Assembly: GCF_002197815.1 (NCBI RefSeq)
Contig: NZ_NIUB01000005.1
Location: forward strand, 1-64,000
Direction of reading: 5' to 3'
Length of the DNA stretch: 64,000 bases
Origin: Pseudomonas oleovorans subsp. oleovorans
GTDB taxonomy: Bacteria; Pseudomonadota; Gammaproteobacteria; Pseudomonadales; Pseudomonadaceae
In this document: positions 20,215-28,288 of the stretch, piece after piece
Numbering within the stretch: the stretch's first letter is position 1
Layout of the letters: each line of letters begins with the position of its first letter
Notes under the pieces: model-generated
Told to the model about the DNA's origin: nothing
Databases searched by the model: none
The model's input: only the letters and a program-made list of their open reading frames with translations
Made by a program: the position numbers and the translations under genes

Positions 20215-21527
20215 TGCAATGGTTCGACAGCATGACCACCTGGCTGCAAGGCAGCCCGCACTGGCTGGCATTGGCCATTTTCCTAGTCGCCTGTCTGGAG
20301 TGCCTGGCAGTGGCCGGCATCGTCATCCCTGGCACCGTGGTGCTGTTCACCCTCGCCGTGTTGGCCGGCAATGGCGCCCTGGAGCTGTGGCAGACACTGC
20401 TGCTCGCCTATACCGGCGGCCTGCTCGGTGATGCGATTTCCTACACCTTGGGTCGCCGTTTCCACCAGGGCATCCGGCGCCTGCCGGTGCTGCGTGACCA
20501 TCCCGAATGGTTGACCGGCGCAGAGAACTACTTCCAGCGCTATGGCGTGATCAGCCTGCTGGTCGGCCGCTACATCGGCCCGCTGCGGCCGATGCTGCCA
20601 TTGGTCGCCGGTATGCTGGACATGCCGGCCGTGCGCTTCGCCCTGGTCAGCCTGCTGGCTGCCGCCGGCTGGGCAGTGGCCTACATGCTGCCCGGCTGGG
20701 CCACCGGCGCCGCCTTGCGCCTGCCGCTACCAGAAGGTTTCTGGGGTGCGGCCGGCATCGTCAGCGCAGCCCTGGCGGTGATGTTGCTGCTGATCATGCA
20801 GGCCAGCCTGCGTGAACGGCGCTGGGCCGCCAGCCTGGCCGCACTGCTCGGCGCCATCGCCCTGGCCGCCATGCTAATCGGCTTCCCGTGGCTGGACAGC
20901 CTCGACCAGGGCCTGATGACGCTGGCGCAGGACGAGCGCAGCGCCGCCTTCGATCCCATCGCGGTGTTCATCACGCGCTTCGGAGACCTCCATATCCAGT
21001 TCGCCGCCGGCGTCCTGCTGGTGGCGCTGCTGTTCGCCGCACGTCGGTGGCAGGCCGGACTGTTCGTCGCTGGCGCCCTGCTGCTCGCCTCCACCGCAAC
21101 CACGGTGCTGAAGAACCTACTGGCCCGTTCACGCCCGGATGTCCTGCTGCAGCCGCTGGAAAGCTACAGCCTGCCGAGCGGACACAGCTCTGCGGCATTC
21201 GCCTTCTTCCTGGCCCTAGGTGTGCTGGCCGGTCGTGGCAGCGCGGCGCGCACACGCCTGACCTGGCTGCTGGTGGCGAGCCTGCCAGCCCTGACCATCG
21301 CCCTGTCGCGGGTGTACCTGGGGGTGCACTGGCCCAGCGACATCATCGCTGGTGCCCTGGTGGCGGCGACCAGTTGTGCGCTCAGCCTGGCCCTGATTCA
21401 GCGCGCAGCGCCGATGCAGCCGTTGCCGGCGAAGGTATGGTGGCTGGTGATTCCGGCCTGCGCAGCGCTGTTTGGCGCCATGGTCGCCTGGGAGCTGTCG
21501 GCGACTCAGTTACGCTACAGCTATTGA
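20211..21527 (+). CDS. DedA-family / PAP2 phosphatase fusion
   Basis: A 438-residue integral membrane protein with two families in one chain. Residues about 1-205 are a DedA/VTT domain (motifs ECLAVAGIVIPGTVVLF, GDAISYTLGRRF, GRYIGPLRPMLPLVAGM). Residues about 225-438 are a PAP2 lipid phosphatase with all three motifs: KNLLARSRP, LPSGHSSAAF and SRVYLGVHWPSDIIAG. DedA proteins act in polyprenyl-phosphate or phospholipid flipping, PAP2 enzymes dephosphorylate such lipids; a combined flip-and-dephosphorylate role for undecaprenyl (pyro)phosphate or phospholipids is an inference. Confidence 0.9.
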   Translation: MMQWFDSMTTWLQGSPHWLALAIFLVACLECLAVAGIVIPGTVVLFTLAVLAGNGALELWQTLLLAYTGGLLGDAISYTLGRRFHQGIRRLPVLRDHPEWLTGAENYFQRYGVISLLVGRYIGPLRPMLPLVAGMLDMPAVRFALVSLLAAAGWAVAYMLPGWATGAALRLPLPEGFWGAAGIVSAALAVMLLLIMQASLRERRWAASLAALLGAIALAAMLIGFPWLDSLDQGLMTLAQDERSAAFDPIAVFITRFGDLHIQFAAGVLLVALLFAARRWQAGLFVAGALLLASTATTVLKNLLARSRPDVLLQPLESYSLPSGHSSAAFAFFLALGVLAGRGSAARTRLTWLLVASLPALTIALSRVYLGVHWPSDIIAGALVAATSCALSLALIQRAAPMQPLPAKVWWLVIPACAALFGAMVAWELSATQLRYSY

Positions 21528-21579
21528 AGCCTGGAGCGTCGCCGGGCACTCACGCATCGAGAGGCGCACGGCGCCCCCC

Positions 21580-22167
21580 CTATGAGTCATCGCCCTGCAG
21601 GTGCTCCACCATGGCCTGCAACTGGCTCAGGCGCAGTTCCGGGTCTTCCAGTTGCAGCAGTTGCAGCTTCTGCCCCGGCTCCAGCGGCAACAGATAGGCC
21701 AGCTGGTTGGCCAGCTGGAGTTGGCCGCTGGGCAAGCCGGCCATGCCCAGCCCTTCCACCAACGGATGCTGGGCCAGTGCCGAGAGCAGCGCGGCCAGAT
21801 CGGCATGTTCGGCCTGCAGTGGGCTGTCTGGCTGTTCCTCAAGCCACTGCACCTCGGCGACGGTCAGCTGATCCGGCAGAACCTGGGCACGCTCGACACG
21901 AAAACGCCGCCCACCTTCGACGCGAATCCCCAGCAAGCCGTTGGTACGCTGCTGAAAGTCGCGCACCAAGGCCTCGCAGCCAATCGCGGCAAAACTACTG
22001 GCAGCTTCGCCCACTTCAGCGCCCTCGACGATGCACACCACACCGAAACCACTGCCCTGTTTCATGCAGCGGCTGATCATGTCCAGGTAGCGCGCCTCGA
22101 ATATCTGCAGGTCGAGTACGCAACCGGGAAACAGTACGGTATTGAGCGGGAACAGCGGCAGAGTCAT
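21580..22167 (-). CDS. LON substrate-binding-domain protein
   Basis: A 195-residue protein made only of the N-terminal LON substrate-binding domain (PF02190 type), with no ATPase or protease part. The start MTLPLFPLNTVLFPGCVLDLQIFEARYLDMI and later FGVVCIVEG and RVEGGRRFRVE are characteristic. Proteins of this size are common stand-alone family members; their function is not established. It stands between the DedA-PAP2 gene and lrgB, convergent with the former. Confidence 0.9.
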   Translation of the reverse strand: MTLPLFPLNTVLFPGCVLDLQIFEARYLDMISRCMKQGSGFGVVCIVEGAEVGEAASSFAAIGCEALVRDFQQRTNGLLGIRVEGGRRFRVERAQVLPDQLTVAEVQWLEEQPDSPLQAEHADLAALLSALAQHPLVEGLGMAGLPSGQLQLANQLAYLLPLEPGQKLQLLQLEDPELRLSQLQAMVEHLQGDDS

Positions 22168-22230
22168 GGTTTAACAGCCTGTTATCAATGCAGGGGGTAC
22201 CAGGGCATCAGTGATCATCGGGGCAGGCTC

Positions 22231-22947
22231 TCACAGCAACAGGACAATCGCCAGAGGCAACAGCACCGCGGTAATCACCCCCATCAGACTCATCGCCAAT
22301 GCCGCGAAGGCACCGCACTCATCGCTCTCCTGCAGCGCTCGCGCCGTACCCACGGCATGCGCGGTGATGCCCAGCGCCATGCCCTGCGCCGCCGGATGAT
22401 GAACCCTGCACAGACGCAGAATGGACGGCCCGGCGATAGCGCCGATAACCCCGGTGATCATCACGAACACCGCCGCCAGCGCCGCGATACCGCCGATCTG
22501 ATCAGCCACCAGCATGGCGATCGGCGAGGTCACCGACTTCGGCGCCATGCTCATCAGCATGATGCGCTCGGCGCCGAACAGCCAGGCCAGCCCCGCGCCG
22601 AGCACGGTGGCGAAGGTGCCGGCAATCAGCAAGGTCAGGATGATCGGCCAGAACAGCTGGCGAATCCGCCGCAGGTTGAGGTACAGCGGCACGGCCAGAG
22701 CCACGGTGGCCGGGCCGAGTAGCAGAGTCAGCGCCGCGACGCTGTTGCGGTATTCGGCGAAACTCAGGCCGCACAGCAGCAGGATGCCGATCACCGTGAG
22801 CATCGATACCAACACCGGCTGCAGGAACACCCAGCGGGTGCGCTCGTAGGCGGCCATGGCCAACTGATAGGCGCCCAGGGTGATGCCGATGCCGAACAGC
22901 GGGTGATGGGTCAGCGCCTGCCAGGCGCCCTGCCAATCGGGACTCAT
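22231..22947 (-). CDS. LrgB/CidB family membrane protein
   Basis: A 238-residue LrgB-family protein with about seven hydrophobic segments. Typical stretches are LLGPATVALAVPLYLNLRRI, APKSVTSPIAMLVADQIGG and ITAHAVGTARALQESDECGAFAALAMSLMGVITAVLLP. LrgB proteins partner with LrgA in murein-hydrolase control or in carrying small metabolites such as pyruvate or glycolate; which applies here cannot be told. Its ATG overlaps the lrgA stop by four bases. Confidence 0.9.
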   Translation of the reverse strand: MSPDWQGAWQALTHHPLFGIGITLGAYQLAMAAYERTRWVFLQPVLVSMLTVIGILLLCGLSFAEYRNSVAALTLLLGPATVALAVPLYLNLRRIRQLFWPIILTLLIAGTFATVLGAGLAWLFGAERIMLMSMAPKSVTSPIAMLVADQIGGIAALAAVFVMITGVIGAIAGPSILRLCRVHHPAAQGMALGITAHAVGTARALQESDECGAFAALAMSLMGVITAVLLPLAIVLLL

Positions 22948-23303
22948 ACGTCCTCCCGGCGCTGCTGGCGCTCGATCAGTTTCTGCATCAACCAGCCGGC
23001 GAAGGCCAGCGATACCAGCAGCGACAGCACCAGCGCGCCGACCACGGCCCAGAAATCGGCGGCGATATCGCTGGCATAGGCCATCACACCCACGGCAGGC
23101 GGCACCAGAATCAGCGGCAGGTATTTGAGCAGGCTGCTGGACGCAACGCTCAGCGGCTCGCCCACCTCGCCGCGCAGCATGAGAAAGACGAACAACAGCA
23201 GCATGCCGATGATCGGCCCTGGCAACATCGGTAACAGCAGGACGTTGAGAACAGTACCCAGCAACTGGCACAGCACCAGCCAGGAAAGACCGCGAAGCAG
23301 CAT
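22944..23303 (-). CDS. LrgA/CidA family holin-like protein
   Basis: A 119-residue membrane protein with four predicted helices, matching LrgA/CidA: the region LPMLPGPIIGMLLLFVFLMLRGEV and the helix LPLILVPPAVGVMAYASDI are diagnostic. It is translationally coupled to the LrgB-type gene, so the pair forms a two-component membrane system of the YohJK type. No regulator of the LysR or LytTR type is adjacent. Confidence 0.88.
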   Translation of the reverse strand: MLLRGLSWLVLCQLLGTVLNVLLLPMLPGPIIGMLLLFVFLMLRGEVGEPLSVASSSLLKYLPLILVPPAVGVMAYASDIAADFWAVVGALVLSLLVSLAFAGWLMQKLIERQQRREDV

Positions 23304-23544
23304 GTTTGAGGTCTCCAGAAAACGAGCGATGGCCGTTTCCGCTCGCGAGAGGGGATTCCGGGCATCTATTGAGGCATGTTGGCCATTATAGGCGCGCAGG
23401 CCTCTGTATTGCTTCGCCAGGCTGGCCTATGCCGCTTCATTCATCACGCCAAGGCAGGCTTGACCCGATGCCGCCCCCATGATGATCTAGGCCGCAACGG
23501 TTTCACGCAAACAAAAACAACACACGCGTCCTCAAGGAGGAACT

Positions 23545-24000
23545 ATGCCGTTCGTACCCGTAGCAGAGCTCAAGGACTATGTTGGCAAGGAACTCGGCAA
23601 GTCCGAGTGGCTGACCATCGACCAGCAGCGCATCAACCAGTTCGCCGAGTGCACCGGCGACCACCAGTTCATCCACGTCGACCCGGAAAAGGCCAAGCTC
23701 ACCCCCTTCGGCACCACCATCGCCCACGGTTTCCTCTCGCTGTCGCTGGTGCCGATGCTGATGGAAAACATCATGATCATGCCGCAGGGCCTGAAGATGG
23801 CAGTGAACTACGGCCTCGACAGTGTGCGCTTCATCCAGCCGGTCAAGGTCAACTCCAAGGTGCGCCTGGTGGTCACCCTGACCGATGCCACCGAGAAGAA
23901 CCCCGGCCAGTGGCTGCTCAAGGCGCGCGCCGTGCTGGAAATCGAAGGCCAGGAAAAACCGGCCTACATCGCCGAGCCGCTGACCCTCTGCTTCGTTTGA
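23545..24000 (+). CDS. MaoC-family (R)-hydratase
   Basis: A 151-residue single hotdog domain of the MaoC dehydratase family. The catalytic hydratase motif is visible as QFAECTGDHQFIHVDPEKAKLTPFGTTIAHGFLSLSL, with the aspartate and histidine of GDHQFIH. Such enzymes hydrate trans-2-enoyl-CoA to (R)-3-hydroxyacyl-CoA, which can supply polyhydroxyalkanoate synthesis or beta-oxidation side reactions. A strong ribosome binding site (AAGGAGGAAC) precedes the start. It stands alone, so its pathway partner is not visible. Confidence 0.92.
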   Translation: MPFVPVAELKDYVGKELGKSEWLTIDQQRINQFAECTGDHQFIHVDPEKAKLTPFGTTIAHGFLSLSLVPMLMENIMIMPQGLKMAVNYGLDSVRFIQPVKVNSKVRLVVTLTDATEKNPGQWLLKARAVLEIEGQEKPAYIAEPLTLCFV

Positions 24001-24012
24001 TCCCCGCCTGCT

Positions 24013-24042
24013 CCCGTTTCCGGCCCTCGCGGCCGGAACGGG
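24013..24042 (+). terminator. Hairpin after the MaoC gene
   Basis: CCCGTTTCCGGCC pairs with GGCCGGAACGGG (one bulged base, 5-nt loop) shortly after the MaoC stop, followed by AATCTTCT. A probable terminator with a weak T-tract. Confidence 0.55.
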
Positions 24043-24136
24043 AATCTTCTCGCGTCAGCAAAGCGTGCGATGCGACAGCGCAAGCCTGCGGGCTTGCGGC
24101 ATACTGCCGAGCAAAGCACCGACCTGGACGTCCGCC

Positions 24137-25861
24137 ATGAATTCCCTTGCCCTGCGCCTGCTGCCTGTTTGCTTGTCCCTGCTGATCGCCGGTTGCGACG
24201 AAGCGCGTCCGCTACTGCCGGCCAATGCCACCCTGCCCGACGGCGGCCAGTATCGTGGCGAGATCGTCGATGGCCTACTGCAAGGCCCCGGGCGTCTGGA
24301 CTACCGAAATGGCAGCTGGTTCGTCGGCCAGTTCAAGGACGGCATGCTGGAAGGTAGCGGTGAATGGCAAGGCCCCGGTGGCGAGCACTATCTGGGCGAG
24401 TTCCACGAAGGCATGTTCCACGGCCAGGGCACCCTCACCTACAGCGACGGTAGCCGCTACGAAGGCGGCTTCGAACGCAATCGCTTCAGCGGCGTCGGCC
24501 TGCTCGAACAGGGCGGCCAGCGTTACCAGGGCGAATTTCTCAACGACCGCTTCCACGGTCTGGGCAAACTGGAGATGGCCGACGGCAGCAGCTTCCAGGG
24601 CCAGTTCGTCAAGGGACAGCCAGAGGGCCAGGGCGTGCGCATCGACGCCTACGGCAACCAGTTCAGCGGCGTGTTCGCCCAGGGTCTGCTCAGCGGCCAG
24701 GGCAGCTACCAGAATGCCGATGGCGACAACTACAGCGGCGGTTTCAAGAACGACGAGTTTCATGGCAAAGGTCGCTACCAGAGCGCTGGCGGCGAGACCT
24801 GGGCCGGCGAATTCGTAGAAGGCGTGATGCAGGGCCCCGGCGAATATACCGATGGCGCCGGCACCCGCTACCTCGGCGAATTCGCCGACTGGCAGTACGA
24901 GGGCGAAGGCCTGCTCACCTTGCCCGACGGCAGCGCCTACCGCGGCCATTTCTCCGGCGGAGAATACAGTGGCGAGGGCACCCTGACTCTGGCCGACGGC
25001 AGCCGTCAGTCCGGCACCTGGCAAAGCGGCCGCCTGGTCCGTGACGCACAGGGTCAGGTGCTGCCCGACAGCCTCGAGCTGGGCCTGCTGCAACAAGGGC
25101 ACCTGCTCGATGAAGCCATCGCCGCGATTCCAGAATCGACACCGGCGCGCGAGCTGTATGTACTGACCCTGGCCGGCGACGGCAAGCAGAGCGTATTCAT
25201 GCGCGAAGCCGACTACGTCAGCCGGCTGATGCGCGAGCGCTTCGGCGCCCATGGCAGCATCAGCCTGATCAACCATCGCGACCACCTCGCCGACCGCCCA
25301 CTGGCCACCCGCGTGAATCTCACCCGCGTGGTGCAGGCACTGGCCGCACGCAGTGGCGAAGAAGACCTGATCTTCATCTATCTGACCAGCCACGGCTCGC
25401 GCCGTCACGAGCTCAATCTCGACCAGCCGCGCCTGCAACTGGCCGACCTGCCCGCCAGCGAGCTGGCTGCCCTGCTCGCTCCACTCAAGCAACGCAACAA
25501 GGTGGTGGTGATCTCCGCCTGCTATTCCGGCGGTTTCATCCCGCCGCTGAAAGACGAAAAGACCCTGGTGATGACCGCCGCACGTGCCGACCGGGTGTCC
25601 TTCGGTTGCAGTGAAGAGAACGACTTCACCTACTTCGGTCGCGCCCTGTTCGCCGAGGCGCTGGGCGAAACCGACAACCTCGAGCGGGCCTTCGAGCTGA
25701 CCAAGGAACGCGTCGCCGAGCGTGAGCAGAGCGACGGCTTCGAACCTTCCGAACCGCAGATCTGGGCGCCCCGCGGCGTACTCCAGCACTGGCGCGAACT
25801 ACGCCAAAGCCAGGCCGAGCGCGCGCTCGGTGCCGTGGCCAGCGGTCCGGCAAAGGACTAA
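24137..25861 (+). CDS. MORN-repeat lipoprotein with C13 (legumain-like) peptidase domain
   Basis: A 574-residue protein. Residues 1-20 are a lipoprotein signal (LSLLIAGC). About eleven MORN repeats follow (residues about 35-310), each of the form YxGxFxxGxxxGxG, for example YLGEFHEGMFHGQG and YSGGFKNDEFHGKG. Residues about 345-560 are a peptidase C13 domain: the catalytic histidine is H419 in YLTSHGSR and the nucleophile C462 in VISACYSGG, with FGCSEENDFTYFG near the end. MORN repeats bind lipids or proteins; C13 enzymes are caspase-fold cysteine proteases or transamidases. The start at 24137 is chosen for its signal peptide; the frame is open 24 codons upstream. Substrate and role are unknown. 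Confidence 0.88.
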   Translation: MNSLALRLLPVCLSLLIAGCDEARPLLPANATLPDGGQYRGEIVDGLLQGPGRLDYRNGSWFVGQFKDGMLEGSGEWQGPGGEHYLGEFHEGMFHGQGTLTYSDGSRYEGGFERNRFSGVGLLEQGGQRYQGEFLNDRFHGLGKLEMADGSSFQGQFVKGQPEGQGVRIDAYGNQFSGVFAQGLLSGQGSYQNADGDNYSGGFKNDEFHGKGRYQSAGGETWAGEFVEGVMQGPGEYTDGAGTRYLGEFADWQYEGEGLLTLPDGSAYRGHFSGGEYSGEGTLTLADGSRQSGTWQSGRLVRDAQGQVLPDSLELGLLQQGHLLDEAIAAIPESTPARELYVLTLAGDGKQSVFMREADYVSRLMRERFGAHGSISLINHRDHLADRPLATRVNLTRVVQALAARSGEEDLIFIYLTSHGSRRHELNLDQPRLQLADLPASELAALLAPLKQRNKVVVISACYSGGFIPPLKDEKTLVMTAARADRVSFGCSEENDFTYFGRALFAEALGETDNLERAFELTKERVAEREQSDGFEPSEPQIWAPRGVLQHWRELRQSQAERALGAVASGPAKD

Positions 25862-25891
25862 GCTGAACTGTAACGGACAAGAGACAACCGC

Positions 25892-26533
25892 ATGTACCTG
25901 ACCCCACAGCACATCCTTCTCGCTGGCGCCACCGGGCTTACCGGTGAACACCTGCTCGACCGCCTGCTCAGCGAGCCGACGGTCGCCCGCGTGCTGGCGC
26001 CTACCCGCCGCCCCCTGGCCGCCCACCCGCACTTGGAAAACCCGGTGGGCGACTTGCAAGCGCTGCTGCCGCAATTGTCCGGCCAGGTCGATACCGCTTT
26101 CTGCTGCCTGGGCAGCACCATTAAGCAGGCCGGCTCGCAGGAAGCCTTCCGTGCCGTCGATCATGACCTGGTACTGGCCTTCGCTCGTCGCGCTCGCGAG
26201 CTGGGCGCACGGCATCTGGTGGTGATCAGCGCCCTCGGTGCCGACCCCGGCTCAAAGGTGTTCTACAACCGCATCAAAGGCGAGACCGAAGAGGCGCTGA
26301 AAGCCATGGACTGGCCGCAACTGACCATCGCCCGCCCGTCGCTGCTGCTCGGCGCGCGCCATGAGTTTCGTCTCGGCGAGCGCCTCGCCGCCCCGTTGCT
26401 GCGCTGGCTGCCGGGCAAGTACCGCGGCATCGACGCCTGCGTCCTGGCCCGCGCCCTGTGGCGCCTGGCCCTGGAAGAGGGAGACGGCGTGCGCGTGATA
26501 GAGTCTTCCGACCTGCGCCGGCTGGGGCGCTGA
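25892..26533 (+). CDS. NAD(P)H-binding Rossmann oxidoreductase (HTATIP2-like)
   Basis: A 213-residue atypical short-chain dehydrogenase/NAD(P)H-binding protein. It starts with [35 protein letters not shown], a glycine-rich dinucleotide loop, and has the typical middle [49 protein letters not shown] and [15 protein letters not shown]. These are the hallmarks of the YbjT/HTATIP2 group, whose substrates are mostly unknown. It starts a run of three closely spaced plus-strand genes. Confidence 0.88.
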   Translation: MYLTPQHILLAGATGLTGEHLLDRLLSEPTVARVLAPTRRPLAAHPHLENPVGDLQALLPQLSGQVDTAFCCLGSTIKQAGSQEAFRAVDHDLVLAFARRARELGARHLVVISALGADPGSKVFYNRIKGETEEALKAMDWPQLTIARPSLLLGARHEFRLGERLAAPLLRWLPGKYRGIDACVLARALWRLALEEGDGVRVIESSDLRRLGR

Positions 26534-26537
26534 TACC

Positions 26538-26894
26538 GTGGATGAAACGATGAAACCCACAAGCCTGATCGAGGCCCTGCAAGACGCCGACATGCTGGAG
26601 ATCGACGGTCTGTACGCCTGGCAGTTCGACCTCGACACCGAATTGCTGGCGCAGATCAGCGCCGGCACGGCTGGCAGCGACAGCGCCGCCAAACCCCTGC
26701 TGCAAGTACATTGCATCGACGGCCGTGAACGCCGCCTGTGGAAGTTTTCCCTGGCTTCGGTGCAGGCCGCGCGTTACAGCGAAGCGGACGACAGCTGGCT
26801 GATCGAGGGCAGTGAAGTCAGCCACAGCCTCAAGTGCTTCGCTGCCTATCGCGGCGACAACGATGACCGCGACGACGAGCAAGACGAAGCCTGA
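26538..26894 (+). CDS. Small conserved Pseudomonas protein (DUF5629-like)
   Basis: A 118-residue protein that resembles small conserved Pseudomonas proteins of the DUF5629 type; this match is from memory and its function is unknown. It has no signal peptide or membrane segment, contains LEIDGLYAWQFDLDTELLAQIS and WKFSLASVQAARYSEADDSWLI, and ends in a strongly acidic tail (DDRDDEQDEA). Start is GTG at 26538 or ATG at 26550. It is packed four bases from its neighbours on each side. Confidence 0.7.
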   Translation: MDETMKPTSLIEALQDADMLEIDGLYAWQFDLDTELLAQISAGTAGSDSAAKPLLQVHCIDGRERRLWKFSLASVQAARYSEADDSWLIEGSEVSHSLKCFAAYRGDNDDRDDEQDEA

Positions 26895-26897
26895 ACC

Positions 26898-27509
26898 ATG
26901 GGCCTCTATGACCGCCACGTGCTGCCGTATCTGATCGATTTCGCCTGCGGTATGGGTGCGGTCATGAAAGCCCGCTCGCAGATCGTGCCGCTGGCGCAGG
27001 GCCGAGTACTGGAGGTCGGCATCGGCAGTGGCCTTAACCTGAGTTTCTACGACCCGCAACGGGTCGCGGTGGTCGTTGGCGTCGACCCGTCCGCCGACAT
27101 GCAGCGCCTGGCCCGTGAACGCGCCGCGCGCTGCCAGGTGCCGGTGGAAATGATTGCCCTGGAGCTGGGGCAGATTCAGGCTGAGGACGCCAGCTTCGAC
27201 GATATCGTCTGCACCTTCACCCTCTGCACCATCCCCGATGCGCTGGCCGCACTCAGGGAAATGCGCCGGGTGCTGAAAGCCGGTGGTCGTCTGTTGTTCT
27301 GCGAACACGGCCTGGCGCCGGATCTGCCTGTGGTGCGCTGGCAGAAACGCCTGACGCCGCTGTGGAAACCGCTGGCCGGCGGCTGCCATCTGGATCGCGA
27401 CATACCCGCACTGATCGAGGCCGGCGGTTTTCATATCCGCCAACTGGAAACCGGCTACCTCAAAGGGCCACGGCCGATGACCCACGTCTATCGAGGTTGG
27501 GCCGACTGA
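26898..27509 (+). CDS. Class I SAM-dependent methyltransferase
   Basis: A 203-residue methyltransferase of the UbiE/COQ5-like group. The SAM-binding motif is VLEVGIGSGLNLSFYDPQ, followed by the acidic VVGVDPSADM and later DDIVCTFTLCTIPDALAALREMRRVLKAGGRLLFCEHG. The C-terminal GGCHLDRDIPALIEAGGF is common in methyltransferases acting on phospholipids or small thiols, but the substrate cannot be named. Last of three closely packed plus-strand genes, ending head-on against the response regulator. Confidence 0.85.
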   Translation: MGLYDRHVLPYLIDFACGMGAVMKARSQIVPLAQGRVLEVGIGSGLNLSFYDPQRVAVVVGVDPSADMQRLARERAARCQVPVEMIALELGQIQAEDASFDDIVCTFTLCTIPDALAALREMRRVLKAGGRLLFCEHGLAPDLPVVRWQKRLTPLWKPLAGGCHLDRDIPALIEAGGFHIRQLETGYLKGPRPMTHVYRGWAD

Positions 27510-27510
27510 C

Positions 27511-28152
27511 TTAGCAGCTTACCGCGCCGGAACGCAGCGCCAGCGGATCGACCAGCCCGGCGGCGATGGCCATGCCTACCAGTTCCGGCAGTGTCTCGGC
27601 CTGCATGCGCTTCATCACCCGCGAGCGATACAGGTCAACGGTCTTAACGCTGATATCGAGCTGCTCGGCCACTTCGCGATTGGTGTAGCCGCGCACCAAC
27701 GGCAGCAGCACGTCGCGCTCACGCGGGGTGAGCTGATCGAGCCGTGCCTGCACCTCAGCCAGACGCGCATCGCGCCGCGGGCGGGCCGGACGGCGCTCCA
27801 GCGCCTGCTGCACACTGTCGAGCAGCAGTTGCTCGTTGTAGGGCTTCTCGATGAAATCCACCGCGCCAGCCTTGAACGCGCGCACGACGATGGGCACGTC
27901 GGCGTGACCGCTGACGAAAATTATCGGTAGGTCGATACTCCGTGCGCGCATCTCCTCCTGCACATTGAGCCCGCCCATGCCCGGCATACGCACATCGAGC
28001 AGCACGCAGGCATTGGCGCTGGGGTCGCAGGCGTCGAGAAAGGCACGACCGCTGGTGAACGGCACGCCCTTGAGGCCTACCGACTCCAGCAGCCAGAGGG
28101 TCGAGTCGAGCATGCCCTGGTCGTCATCGACCACGTAAACCAGTTGTTGCAT
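27511..28152 (-). CDS. FixJ/NarL-type response regulator
   Basis: A 213-residue regulator. The receiver domain occupies residues 1-120 with phosphoacceptor D53 in VLLDVRMPGMGG, conserved DD at 9-10 and lysine in FIEKPYNE. A LuxR-type helix-turn-helix follows (LTPRERDVLLPLVRGYTNREVAEQLDISVKTVDLYRSRVMKRM). FixJ, TodT and StyR-type regulators share this layout. The sensor kinase lies upstream on the same strand with a 136-bp REP-containing gap. The likely target is the divergent acyl-CoA ligase promoter, as inferred from position. Confidence 0.93.
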   Translation of the reverse strand: MQQLVYVVDDDQGMLDSTLWLLESVGLKGVPFTSGRAFLDACDPSANACVLLDVRMPGMGGLNVQEEMRARSIDLPIIFVSGHADVPIVVRAFKAGAVDFIEKPYNEQLLLDSVQQALERRPARPRRDARLAEVQARLDQLTPRERDVLLPLVRGYTNREVAEQLDISVKTVDLYRSRVMKRMQAETLPELVGMAIAAGLVDPLALRSGAVSC

Positions 28153-28190
28153 CCCTGTGCTGCTCCTCTTGTTGTTATCAGTGACTTGGC

Positions 28191-28280
28191 CGCTCGTAGG
28201 GCGGACTCAGGAGCGCCAGCGAACAGTCCGCCGATTCGCGTCGCGCCACGAGTCCTGATCGCCGGCAAGCCGGCTCCTAC
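28191..28280. repeat. REP-type palindromes between kinase and regulator
   Basis: Two dispersed-repeat units. GTAGGGCGGACT...AGTCCGCC (28196-28232) belongs to the GTAGGGCGG palindromes, and 28257-28280 is a REP unit identical over 24 bp to 8952-8975. They separate the histidine kinase gene from its regulator gene. Confidence 0.65.
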
Positions 28281-28288
28281 AGATCAAC

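Noticed and set aside
22948-23271. Longer LrgB protein of 346 codons
   Set aside because: The upstream 108 codons lie inside lrgA in another frame; the ATG at 22947 starts the LrgB homology and overlaps the lrgA stop.
24275-25789. Long open frame antisense to the MORN-peptidase gene
   Set aside because: Arises from the repeated, GC-rich MORN codons on the other strand; composition is not protein-like.
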